From NCBI GenBank assembly GCA_038125725.1, contig JAYPEK010000031.1, forward strand, positions 1 through 43,755: 43,755 nt of DNA. The letters run 5' to 3'. Positions 23,764 through 31,649 of the stretch are shown here, one piece after another; position 1 is the first letter of the stretch, and each line of letters opens with the position of its first letter. A model generated the notes under the pieces. It was not told where the DNA came from. It worked only from the letters and a program-made list of their open reading frames with translations, and ran no database searches. Position numbers and translations under genes: made by a program. Origin of the DNA: TMED8 sp038125725 (GTDB taxonomy: Bacteria; Pseudomonadota; Alphaproteobacteria; Rhodospirillales; Casp-alpha2).

Positions 23764-25757
23764 GAAATCCAGTGATCGTGCCAGGCGGTCAGGTTGTGCA
23801 GCGTCCAAAGATGCAGCGCATGATCGGCGCCGTGGCGGCGGTGTTCGTCGAACAGGCGCGCGATATAGGCCTTGTCCAGCGGGCCGCCGTTGACCAGCGG
23901 TGAGTTCAGGACCGCGCGTTCGGCCTCGGCGCCGAATTCGCCGCGCAGCCAATCCGCCACCGGTGCCGCAAACCCCATTTTCGGGCGATTGATGATCTGG
24001 TCGGGAATGAGGCCTTGCACGGCTTCCTTCAGGACCTGCTTCTTCACGCCGCCCGGGCCAAGCTTGGCGTCCATCGGCATATCCATGGTGTATTCGACGA
24101 GTGCGTGGTCGAGGAACGGCACGCGCCCCTCGACGGAGGTCGACATGGTCACCTTGTCGACACGCATCAACAGCAGTTCCGGTAGGCGCAGGCGAAACTC
24201 GGCGTGGATCATGCGGGTTAGCTGGTCGCGGCCTGGGTGGGCGTGGTCGAAGGCGCGCATGTAGCCGCCGGCGACGTCGCCGCTGTCGTGAGACGCTAGC
24301 CCGGTCACGTCGAGGCCCATGGCGGCGAGGTCATCCAAGTCGGCGTTTTCCCCCAGATTGCCGAGCAGGCGTTCCTTGTGCACGTTCCAGAACGCGTTGG
24401 CGCCGCTCCAGAACAGTTCCTGGCCGCGCCCGGCGCGAAGCAGCGCCTCAACGCCCTGCGCGCCGGCGGAGCGCTCCGTCGGTGCCCAGGTCTTGGCCAA
24501 GCCGCCCACGGCGCGCCTGAGCGGTCCCGGCACCCAGCGGTGATAGGGTTGCCAGAACTTGCGGTGGAACTTCAGGTAGGTCATCCAGCTGTCGTAGCCG
24601 CAGAACTGCTCGTCCGAGCCTTCGCCCACCTGCACCACGGTGACGCCGGACTGCTTGGCCAGCTTGGAAACAAAATACAAGGGCACGCAAACCCAGTCGG
24701 CGATGGGTTCATCCTGGTGGTGTACCAGGTCGGCCAGGTAGCCTTGCATGTCGGAACTGTCGATCAGCACCTCGTGGTGGTTGGTCTTGAAGGTGTCGGC
24801 GACCAGGCGCGCGTGATCGAGTTCGTTCAGATGCGTGTGATCCTTGAAGCCGACGGTGAAGGTCTCCACCGGTCGCTCGCTGACTTGGCTCATCAGTGCG
24901 ACGTTGGCGGATGAATCGATGCCGCCCGACAGGAACACGCCGAACGGCACGTCCGACATCATCCGCTTTTCGATGGCCGCCGCCAGGCGATCGCGTACGC
25001 CGCCGGCATAGTCGGTGGCGGCGTTTCCGTCCGTCGAGAGTGGCGCGCGCCCGGGAACGGCGTCCCAATAGCGGCGAGTCTGAGCGCGGCCGGCGGCGTC
25101 GATCTCCATGACGTGGCCGGCGGGCAGTTTGTAGATGCCCTTGAACAGCGTCATCGGCGCCGGCGCGATCATGTAGCTGAGATAATGGGTGAGGGCGTGC
25201 ATGTCGGTGCGCCGCGGCACCGCCGGATCGCTGAGGATCGCCTTGATCTCGGAGGCGAAACGCCAGGGCCCGCCCAGGCGCGTGAAATAGAGCGGCTTGA
25301 TACCGATGCGGTCGCGTGCCAACAGGAGCTTTTGATTTCGCGCGTCCCAAAGCGCGAAGGCGAACATGCCGTCCAGGCGCTGCACCAGGCCATCTAGGCC
25401 CCAGGCGCCGTAGCCGTGCACGATGACCTCGGTGTCGGAATGGTTGGTTCGGAACGTATAGCCCTCGGCCTCCAGTTCCCGGCGGAGTGCGGCGTGGTTG
25501 TAGATCTCGCCGTTGTAGGTGAGGAACACCGATCCTTCCGCGTTGGTCATCGGCTGGCGGGCGTCGTCTGAGAGGTCGATGATAGCGAGCCGGCGGTGCG
25601 CCAGGCCGATGCGTCCATCGTCGCTGGTCCAGAAACCGTCGCCATCGGGCCCTCGGTGGGCCATCGCATCGGCCATGGCGGAAAGCCGGCCGCCAAGTGC
25701 CTCAGGCGAGGGAAAAGTCAGGCTTTCAGGATGAAAAATACCGGCAATTCCGCACAT
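23760..25757 (-). CDS. asnB: Asparagine synthase (glutamine-hydrolysing), second paralogue
   Basis: This 665-residue protein begins MCGIAGIFHPES with the catalytic Cys2. The glutaminase domain has HRGPDGDGFW, LTYNGEIYNHAAL and FAFALWDARNQK. The synthase domain has FLSGGIDSSANVALM (Ser277), GEGSDEQFCGYDSW, a segment reading SVEGRVPFLDHALVEYTMDMP, and KMGFAAPVADWL near the C-terminus. The last blocks place it with AsnB-like amidotransferases of polysaccharide clusters (XrtA/PEP-CTERM-type amidotransferases belong to the same group). It is clearly diverged from the paralogue at 19521, so the two probably amidate different substrates. It closes the glycan locus on the right and is divergent from the Pot-type operon. 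Confidence 0.88.
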   Translation of the reverse strand: MCGIAGIFHPESLTFPSPEALGGRLSAMADAMAHRGPDGDGFWTSDDGRIGLAHRRLAIIDLSDDARQPMTNAEGSVFLTYNGEIYNHAALRRELEAEGYTFRTNHSDTEVIVHGYGAWGLDGLVQRLDGMFAFALWDARNQKLLLARDRIGIKPLYFTRLGGPWRFASEIKAILSDPAVPRRTDMHALTHYLSYMIAPAPMTLFKGIYKLPAGHVMEIDAAGRAQTRRYWDAVPGRAPLSTDGNAATDYAGGVRDRLAAAIEKRMMSDVPFGVFLSGGIDSSANVALMSQVSERPVETFTVGFKDHTHLNELDHARLVADTFKTNHHEVLIDSSDMQGYLADLVHHQDEPIADWVCVPLYFVSKLAKQSGVTVVQVGEGSDEQFCGYDSWMTYLKFHRKFWQPYHRWVPGPLRRAVGGLAKTWAPTERSAGAQGVEALLRAGRGQELFWSGANAFWNVHKERLLGNLGENADLDDLAAMGLDVTGLASHDSGDVAGGYMRAFDHAHPGRDQLTRMIHAEFRLRLPELLLMRVDKVTMSTSVEGRVPFLDHALVEYTMDMPMDAKLGPGGVKKQVLKEAVQGLIPDQIINRPKMGFAAPVADWLRGEFGAEAERAVLNSPLVNGGPLDKAYIARLFDEHRRHGADHALHLWTLHNLTAWHDHWIS

Positions 25758-26025
25758 GGTCGGCGAATTTCCTCAAAACGCATTATTTCGGCGAAGAATG
25801 CGCCGATATGTCGGCGATTGTCCAGAATTGGTCGGTCAAAGGCCAAACGATTTCAGATTTTTTTCGGTCTAATTCTAGCGTTTTCCGGTTTTGTCATGTT
25901 AGGCTCGGAAAAACAGGGGCCAAAACAGTCCCGAATAGAGGCCTAAATGGCCCCAAACAGGTGTGACATGGGGGGCGGTCCGTGTCGACACCAGAACAAT
26001 AACGAGACGGGAAATCGGACCTTTT
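25758..26025. promoter_or_regulatory. Divergent control region between asnB and the ABC importer operon
   Basis: This 268-bp stretch is more AT-rich than the surrounding genes. It holds an inverted pair GGGGCC (25916-25921) and GGCCCC (25949-25954) with a short direct repeat of the type CAAAACAG/CCAAACAG, and a perfect 10-bp palindrome GTGTCGACAC at 25982-25991, 35 bases before the importer start. No convincing -35/-10 pair was found. An open frame across it has no recognisable features. Confidence 0.35.
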
Positions 26026-27117
26026 ATGGCTGAAAATAGCGACGCGCTCGTTCGCTTCGAGGCAGTGCAGAAGAGTTACGACGGCGAAACGCTGGTCGTC
26101 AAAAATCTCAATCTGGATGTGGCTCGTGGGGAATTCCTAACCATGCTGGGGCCATCCGGATCCGGAAAAACCACCTGCTTGATGATGTTGGCCGGGTTTG
26201 AACCCGCCACCCACGGCGAGATCTATCTCGACGATCAGCCGATCAACAACGTGCCGCCGCATAAGCGCGGCATCGGCATGGTGTTCCAGAATTACGCCCT
26301 GTTTCCGCACATGACGGTGGCCGAGAACCTGGCCTTCCCGCTGCAGGTCCGCAAGATGGACAAGTCGGAAGTCGAAGCGCGCGTCAACAAGGCGCTCGAC
26401 ATGGTGCAACTCGGCGGCTTCGGCGGCCGGCGCCCGGCGCAGCTTTCCGGCGGCCAGCAGCAGCGTGTCGCCGTTGCCCGCGCGCTGGTCTTCGATCCGG
26501 TGCTGGTGCTGATGGATGAACCGCTGGGCGCGCTCGACAAGCAACTGCGCGAGCAGATGCAATACGAAATCAAGCACATTCACGAGAGCCTCGGCGTCAC
26601 CGTGGTCTACGTCACCCACGACCAGTCCGAGGCGTTGACAATGTCGAACCGGGTCGCGGTGTTCGAAGACGGTGTCATCCAGCAACTGGCGCCGCCGGAT
26701 GACCTCTACGAGCGCCCAGACAACGCGTTCGTCGCGCAATTCATCGGCGAGAACAATACGCTGATGGGCACCGTGCGCGCCATCGAGGACGGCGCCTGCG
26801 TCGTCGATGTCGACGGCGGTGGCGAGGTTCGGGCGAAGCGGGTCAACGTCGAGGCCGCCGGCAACCGCACGACGCTGTCGTTGCGCCCCGAGCGGGTCGA
26901 GGTCGATCCGCCGGAAGGCAAATATCCCAATGTATTCGAAGCCCAGGTCGAGGAACTGATCTACCTGGGTGATCACATCCGCACGCGTGCCAACGTCTGC
27001 GGACATGACGACTTTATCGTCAAGGTGCCGAACGCCTCCGGGCACGTGCACCTGAAGGAAGGCGAGAAGGTCAATTTCGGATGGACCATCGAGGATTGTC
27101 GGGCTCTCGATGCCTAA
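26026..27117 (+). CDS. ABC transporter ATPase, spermidine/putrescine (PotA/PotG) type
   Basis: This 363-residue ATPase powers import through the two permeases encoded downstream. It has Walker A GPSGSGKTT, the Q-loop FQNYALFPHMT, signature LSGGQQQR, Walker B VLVLMDEP, the D-loop LGALDKQLR and switch His in YVTHDQSEA. A C-terminal TOBE-type regulatory domain (about residues 245-360) includes LSLRPERVEV. MAENSDALVRFEAV is the natural start at ATG 26026. Pot-like ATPases serve many cationic or amine substrates, not only polyamines. It is first in the order ATPase, binding protein, permease, permease. A small stem-loop directly after its stop may tune expression of the binding protein. Confidence 0.9.
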   Translation: MAENSDALVRFEAVQKSYDGETLVVKNLNLDVARGEFLTMLGPSGSGKTTCLMMLAGFEPATHGEIYLDDQPINNVPPHKRGIGMVFQNYALFPHMTVAENLAFPLQVRKMDKSEVEARVNKALDMVQLGGFGGRRPAQLSGGQQQRVAVARALVFDPVLVLMDEPLGALDKQLREQMQYEIKHIHESLGVTVVYVTHDQSEALTMSNRVAVFEDGVIQQLAPPDDLYERPDNAFVAQFIGENNTLMGTVRAIEDGACVVDVDGGGEVRAKRVNVEAAGNRTTLSLRPERVEVDPPEGKYPNVFEAQVEELIYLGDHIRTRANVCGHDDFIVKVPNASGHVHLKEGEKVNFGWTIEDCRALDA

Positions 27118-27118
27118 C

Positions 27119-27133
27119 GCGGGTCGTTCCCGC
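27119..27133 (+). other. Small stem-loop between ATPase and binding-protein genes
   Basis: GCGGG-n5-CCCGC starts 2 bases after the ATPase stop codon, in the 109-bp spacer. No U-run follows, so it is more likely an mRNA processing or stabilising element than a terminator. The binding-protein gene has its own strong GGGAGA ribosome site at 27214-27219. Confidence 0.35.
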
Positions 27134-27226
27134 CAATCTCCGCTCTACGGCGGAAAGACCGGCCCAATCGGCCACAATAAAATGCCCACGAAAACCATGT
27201 GTTCAATCACCTAGGGAGAACATCAG

Positions 27227-28342
27227 ATGATTAAGACTTTCAGAGCTATCGCGATGGTCAGCGCCGTTGCGGCCGCCTCGGCGCTGGCGCCGCAGTCGGC
27301 GAACGCGGCCGACATGACGATCGTGTCCTGGGGTGGGGCCTATTCCAAGTCCCAGCTCAAGGCCTATCACGAGCCCTATATGAAGAAAAATCCGGGCGTG
27401 AAGATCATCAATGACGAAAGCTCCGCGGAAGCCGTCGCCAAGCTGCGCGCCATGGCGGAAGCCAAGAACACCACCTGGGACGTCGTCGACGTGGTGGCCT
27501 CCGATGCTATCCGGCTGTGCGACGAAGGCCTAGCCATGCCGATCGACGCCGACAAGCAGCTCGCGCCGGCGCCCGACGGCACGCCCGCGTCCAAGGACTT
27601 CGGCAACCTGCTGGTTTCCGAATGCTTCATCCCGCAGATCGTCTACTCCACCACCTTCGGTTATCGCACCGACGTCAAGGAGTGGGGCGGCAAGGAACCC
27701 ACCAACGTCTGCGACGTATTCGACACCAAGAAGTTCCCGGGCAAGCGCAGCCTGGAAAAACGCCCGATCAACAACGTCGAATGGGCGCTGCTGTGTGACG
27801 GCGTTTCGCCGGACAAGGTCTACGACGTGCTCGGTACGCCGGCTGGTGTCGACAAGGCGCTCGCCAAGCTTGCCTCCATCAAGGGCGACATCATCTGGTG
27901 GTCGGCCGGTGCCGAAACCCCGCAGCGCCTCGCCGATGGCGAAATCGTCATGGGTTCCACCTACAACGGCCGCCTGTTCTCCGTCATCGAAGAGCAGAAG
28001 CAGCCGGTGAAGATGCTGTGGGACTGGCAGGTGTTCGATCTGGACGGCTGGATTATCCCTGCCGGCCTGTCGCCCGAGCGCAAGAAACAGGCCCTCGACT
28101 ACATCTACTTCGCCACCGACACGCAGCGCCTCGCTGACCAGGCGAAGTACATCTCTTACGGTCCGGCCCGCAAGTCGTCGGCGCCGCTGGTCGGCAAGCA
28201 TGCCGATCTCGGCATCGACATGGCCCCGCACATGCCGACCGATCCGAAAAACGCGAAGACCACCCTGCTCTATAACTACGAGTTCTGGGCGGACAACCGC
28301 GACGACATCGACGCCAAATTCCAGGCGTGGTTGACGAAGTAA
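27227..28342 (+). CDS. ABC transporter periplasmic binding protein, PotD/PotF family
   Basis: This 371-residue exported protein has a Sec signal peptide (MIKTFRAIAMVSAVAAASALA, cleavage after SANA). The mature part begins ADMTIVSWGGAYSKSQLKAYHEPY, the standard opening of the PotD/PotF solute-binding group. Later blocks include WDVVDVVASDAIRLCDEGL, WWSAGAETPQRLADGEIVMGSTYNGR and GWIIPAGLSPERKKQALDYIYFA. Four Cys residues suggest a possible disulfide in the mature protein. The ligand could be a polyamine, a quaternary amine or another organic cation; the betaine-type catabolic genes downstream make a methylated amine plausible. A strong stem-loop directly follows the gene, as often seen where the binding protein must outnumber the permeases. 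Confidence 0.9.
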   Translation: MIKTFRAIAMVSAVAAASALAPQSANAADMTIVSWGGAYSKSQLKAYHEPYMKKNPGVKIINDESSAEAVAKLRAMAEAKNTTWDVVDVVASDAIRLCDEGLAMPIDADKQLAPAPDGTPASKDFGNLLVSECFIPQIVYSTTFGYRTDVKEWGGKEPTNVCDVFDTKKFPGKRSLEKRPINNVEWALLCDGVSPDKVYDVLGTPAGVDKALAKLASIKGDIIWWSAGAETPQRLADGEIVMGSTYNGRLFSVIEEQKQPVKMLWDWQVFDLDGWIIPAGLSPERKKQALDYIYFATDTQRLADQAKYISYGPARKSSAPLVGKHADLGIDMAPHMPTDPKNAKTTLLYNYEFWADNRDDIDAKFQAWLTK

Positions 28343-28349
28343 GACCATT

Positions 28350-28395
28350 CGGCCGGGGGCGGGCGATCCGTTCCCGGCCGGTTTTATCAATTTTG
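28350..28395 (+). terminator. Stem-loop with T-rich tail after the binding-protein gene
   Basis: CGGCCGGG (28350-28357) pairs with CCCGGCCG (28373-28380) around a 15-base loop, followed by GTTTTATCAATTTT. It lies between the binding-protein stop and the permease start and looks like a partial terminator or mRNA stabiliser that lowers permease expression relative to binding protein. Confidence 0.65.
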
Positions 28396-28424
28396 ACGAC
28401 GGTAAAGGTGTTTCGGAGGCGATC

Positions 28425-29690
28425 ATGAGCGACGTTCAGGTGAACGATGGCCCGATGTTGGCCGCTGACGGCACACCGCTGAAGATCAGTATTCAGCGCG
28501 CGTTGAGGCGTCAAAAAATCCGCGCCTTGTTATTGGTCGCGCCGCTGTTCCTGTTTATTTGCATAACCTTCCTGGCGCCGATCGGGGACATGCTTGTCCG
28601 CTCGGTTGAAAACGGCATTGTGCCCGAAACATTGCCGCAAACGGTCGTCGCGTTGAAGACCTGGGATCCGGAATCCGGGGAAGCACCTTCCGAAAAGGTT
28701 TTTGCCGCTCTTTATGCCGATCTCAAAGTTGCGGTAGCGGAAAAAAGCCATACCCGTGTAGCCAGCCGCCTCAATTACGAGCGGCCCGGCATCGCTAGCC
28801 TGTTCCGCAAGAGCGGGCGCCGCATCAAGCGGATGGAGGAGGGGAACTACAAGGAACAATTCCTCAAGATCGACAAGAAGTGGGGAAATGTTGACTACTG
28901 GAAGACCATCCAGCGGTTTTCCGGCAACTACACAAAAGGTTATTTCCTGGCATCCGTCGATGCGACGGACACGGGCGACGGCATAGAACTGAAACCCGAG
29001 GGAGAGCGTATTTACCTTTATATGCTGCTCCGTACGATGATCCTCTCGGTGGTCATTACCGGAACCTGCGTTCTGCTTGGCTATCCCATTGCCTATATCC
29101 TCTCGGTGCTGCCGCTCCGCACATCGAACCTTTTGATGATCCTGGTGCTGCTGCCGTTCTGGACATCGCTCTTGGTGCGAACCTCGGCGTGGATCGTGTT
29201 GTTGCAGCAGCAAGGGGTGATCAACGACCTGTTGGTCTCGCTCGGTATCATCGGCGATCAGAACCGGTTGGAGTTGATGTACAACCAAACCGGCACGGTC
29301 ATTGCCATGACCCATATCCTGCTGCCGTTCATGATCTTGCCGCTTTATTCGGTGATGAAGACGGTCTCGCCATCCTATGTGCGTGCGGCGAAGTCCTTGG
29401 GGGCGTCGGACTGGACCGCGTTCTGGCGGGTCTATTTCCCCAATACCGTGCCCGGGATCGGCGCCGGCGGCGTCTTGGTCTTCATCCTGGCCATCGGCTA
29501 CTACATCACGCCGGAACTGGTCGGCGGCACGTCGGGTATCTTCATCTCCAACCGGATCGCCTACCATATTTCGTCATCGCTGAACTGGGGCCTGGCGGCG
29601 GCGCTCGGCGTCATGCTGTTGGTCGTGGTTCTGGCTCTGTATTTCATCTACGACAAGATCGTAGGCATTGATAACGTGAAGTTGGGATAG
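28425..29690 (+). CDS. ABC transporter permease, PotB/PotH type, with large periplasmic insert
   Basis: This 421-residue inner-membrane permease has a first membrane helix around residues 33-58 (LLLVAPLFLFICITFLAPIG). About 135 hydrophilic, Lys-rich residues then follow before the second helix near residue 197 (LYMLLRTMILSVVITG). The rest is a normal PotB-like core, with the EAA loop at YVRAAKSLGASDWTAFWRVYFPNTVPG that docks on the ATPase. Classical PotB is about 275-285 residues, so the insert accounts for the extra length; it may shape docking of the binding protein. The start follows a GGAGG site. The next permease begins 5 bp after the stop. Confidence 0.9.
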   Translation: MSDVQVNDGPMLAADGTPLKISIQRALRRQKIRALLLVAPLFLFICITFLAPIGDMLVRSVENGIVPETLPQTVVALKTWDPESGEAPSEKVFAALYADLKVAVAEKSHTRVASRLNYERPGIASLFRKSGRRIKRMEEGNYKEQFLKIDKKWGNVDYWKTIQRFSGNYTKGYFLASVDATDTGDGIELKPEGERIYLYMLLRTMILSVVITGTCVLLGYPIAYILSVLPLRTSNLLMILVLLPFWTSLLVRTSAWIVLLQQQGVINDLLVSLGIIGDQNRLELMYNQTGTVIAMTHILLPFMILPLYSVMKTVSPSYVRAAKSLGASDWTAFWRVYFPNTVPGIGAGGVLVFILAIGYYITPELVGGTSGIFISNRIAYHISSSLNWGLAAALGVMLLVVVLALYFIYDKIVGIDNVKLG

Positions 29691-29694
29691 CCAG

Positions 29695-30549
29695 ATGTCA
29701 GCTCTTCCTCCCTATGCATCGACCGGCCAGAAAGCCTGGTTCTATACGTTCCGGACCATCTGCGGGCTGATCTTCCTGTTCCTGATCCTGCCGATCCTGG
29801 TGATCCTGCCGCTCAGCTTCAACGCCGAGGATTTCTTCACCTTTACCAAGGCAATGCTGGCACTCGACCCGGAAGGCTACTCGCTGAAGCACTACCAGGA
29901 CTTCTTCACCAACTCCGACTGGCAGAACGCGTTGGCCAACTCCGTGCGCATCGCGCCGATGGCGACGCTGGTCGCCACCGGCTTCGGCACCTTGGCCGCC
30001 ATCGGCTTGTCGCAGAGCTACATGCCGTTCCGCAGCGCCGTGATGGCGGTGATGATTTCACCGATGATCGTGCCGCTGATCATTTCCGCCGCCGGCATGT
30101 ATTTCTTCTATTCGCGCATCGGCATGCAGGGCACCTATTGGGGCGTCGTGCTGGCGCACGCGGCCTTGGGCACGCCCTTCGTCATCATCACCGTGACCGC
30201 CACCCTGGTCGGTTTCGACAAGAGCCTGGTTCGCGCCGCGGCCAACATGGGGGCGGGGCCGGTGCTGACCTTTTTCAAGGTGCAGATGCCATTGATCCTG
30301 CCGGGCGTCATTTCCGGTGCCCTGTTCGCCTTCATCACCTCGTTCGACGAGGTGGTGGTGGTGCTGTTCGTCGGTTCGGCTTCGCAAAAGACGCTGCCCT
30401 GGCAGATGTTCACGGGCCTCCGCGAGCAGATATCGCCGACCATTCTGGCGGTGGCCACGGTGCTGGTGACGATCTCCATCCTGCTGTTGACGACGTTGGA
30501 ATTGCTGCGCCGCCGCTCCGAGCGCTTGCGCGGCATGTCGCCCGGTTGA
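29695..30549 (+). CDS. ABC transporter permease, PotC/PotI type
   Basis: This 284-residue permease has six predicted helices, the first at about residues 16-37 (FRTICGLIFLFLILPILVILPLSF). The ATPase-docking EAA loop reads SLVRAAANMGAGPVLTFFKVQMPLILPGV. It pairs with the larger permease to form the translocation channel. The FDEVVVVLF and PWQMFTGLREQISPTI blocks are typical of the PotC group. It is the last gene of the importer operon, followed by 83 bp and then the regulator gene at 30633 on the same strand. Confidence 0.92.
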   Translation: MSALPPYASTGQKAWFYTFRTICGLIFLFLILPILVILPLSFNAEDFFTFTKAMLALDPEGYSLKHYQDFFTNSDWQNALANSVRIAPMATLVATGFGTLAAIGLSQSYMPFRSAVMAVMISPMIVPLIISAAGMYFFYSRIGMQGTYWGVVLAHAALGTPFVIITVTATLVGFDKSLVRAAANMGAGPVLTFFKVQMPLILPGVISGALFAFITSFDEVVVVLFVGSASQKTLPWQMFTGLREQISPTILAVATVLVTISILLLTTLELLRRRSERLRGMSPG

Positions 30550-30632
30550 CGCGCCAACGGATAGCGGGGAAAAGTCGCTTCCCAAGGTTAACAATTCCGT
30601 CGTAATGTGATTTCGTTCTTATGGGAGCGGAC

Positions 30633-31649
30633 ATGACGAGCGACGCGGGCGCACCCTATCGAATCGGTTTCTTCCTGGTGCCGGATTTCACCATGATCGC
30701 CTTCGCGTCGGCGGTGGAATGCTTGCGTCTGGCCAATTGGGTGATGGGCCGCGAGGCTTATGCCTGGGTCATGGTATCTGCCACCGGAAATCCGGTGAAG
30801 GCCTCCAACGGCCTCGAGATCGCCACCGCCGGCACGCTCTCGGACGTTGGCCCGTTGGATGCGGTGTTCGTTTGCGGCGGCCAGGACGTCCACAGTTTCG
30901 ATGACCGCACCGTGTTGGCCGGGCTGCGCCGGCGGGTGGCGCATGGGGCGACGCTGGGGGCGCTCTGTACCGGCACCCACGTGCTCGCCAGCGCCGGGCT
31001 GCTGGATGGCTACCGCTGCACCATCCACTGGGAGAACATGCCGGCCTTTGTCGAGGCCTTTCCAGACGTTCAGGCGACCACCGAATTGTTCGCCGTCGAC
31101 CGCAACCGCTATAGCTGCGCCGGCGGCACCGCCGCGCTTGACCTGATGCTGCATCTGATTTCCGCGCATCATGGGCCGGAGATCGCTGCCGCGGTCTCCG
31201 ACGAGTTGATCCATCACCGCATCCGTGACGGCCACGAGGGCCAGCGCATGGACCTCCGCACGCGGTCCGGCATTGCGCATCCGAAGCTTTTGGCGGTGGT
31301 GGCGGCGATGGAGGAAAACCTCGAGCACCCCATGAGCTGTTCCGAACTGGCGGCCGACGTGGGGCTTTCGACGCGCCAACTCGAGCGCCTGTTCCAGACC
31401 TACCTGGAGGTGCCGCCGACCCGCTATTACCTGCGCATGCGGCTGGAACGCGCGCGGTTCCTGCTGCGCCAGACATCGATGGCGGTTTTCGACGTGGCGC
31501 TGGAAACGGGGTTCATTTCCGCCTCGCACTTTTCCAAGTGCTACCGCGAGCAGTTCGGCTCGCCGCCCAGCGCGGAGCGCCGCCGCGGCGTCAGTGCGGA
31601 GCCGTCCCCACCGTTCGAGACAGACGCGGATAGCGCAGCGCTAGGGTAA
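30633..31649 (+). CDS. GlxA-family transcriptional regulator (DJ-1/PfpI plus AraC domains)
   Basis: This 338-residue regulator has two parts. An N-terminal DJ-1/PfpI domain (about residues 5-185) starts YRIGFFLVPDFTMIAFASAVECLR and has the elbow cysteine in GALCTGTHVLASAGLLDGYRCTIHW. The C-terminal AraC-type double helix-turn-helix has LAADVGLSTRQLERLF and VFDVALETGFISASHFSKCYREQFG. This group includes GbdR and related activators that respond to glycine betaine or dimethylglycine, and others for amines and arginine. ATG 30633 is preferred over 30621 because GGGAG at 30623-30627 then acts as ribosome site. It lies between the importer and the corrinoid/DMGDH genes, so it is the likely regulator of either or both. 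Its last 59 bp overlap the MATE gene. Confidence 0.87.
   Translation: MTSDAGAPYRIGFFLVPDFTMIAFASAVECLRLANWVMGREAYAWVMVSATGNPVKASNGLEIATAGTLSDVGPLDAVFVCGGQDVHSFDDRTVLAGLRRRVAHGATLGALCTGTHVLASAGLLDGYRCTIHWENMPAFVEAFPDVQATTELFAVDRNRYSCAGGTAALDLMLHLISAHHGPEIAAAVSDELIHHRIRDGHEGQRMDLRTRSGIAHPKLLAVVAAMEENLEHPMSCSELAADVGLSTRQLERLFQTYLEVPPTRYYLRMRLERARFLLRQTSMAVFDVALETGFISASHFSKCYREQFGSPPSAERRRGVSAEPSPPFETDADSAALG

Noticed and set aside
25758..26025. A small gene in the spacer between the second asnB and the importer
   Set aside because: The open frame there mostly overlaps asnB, is low in complexity and has no ribosome site or motif.
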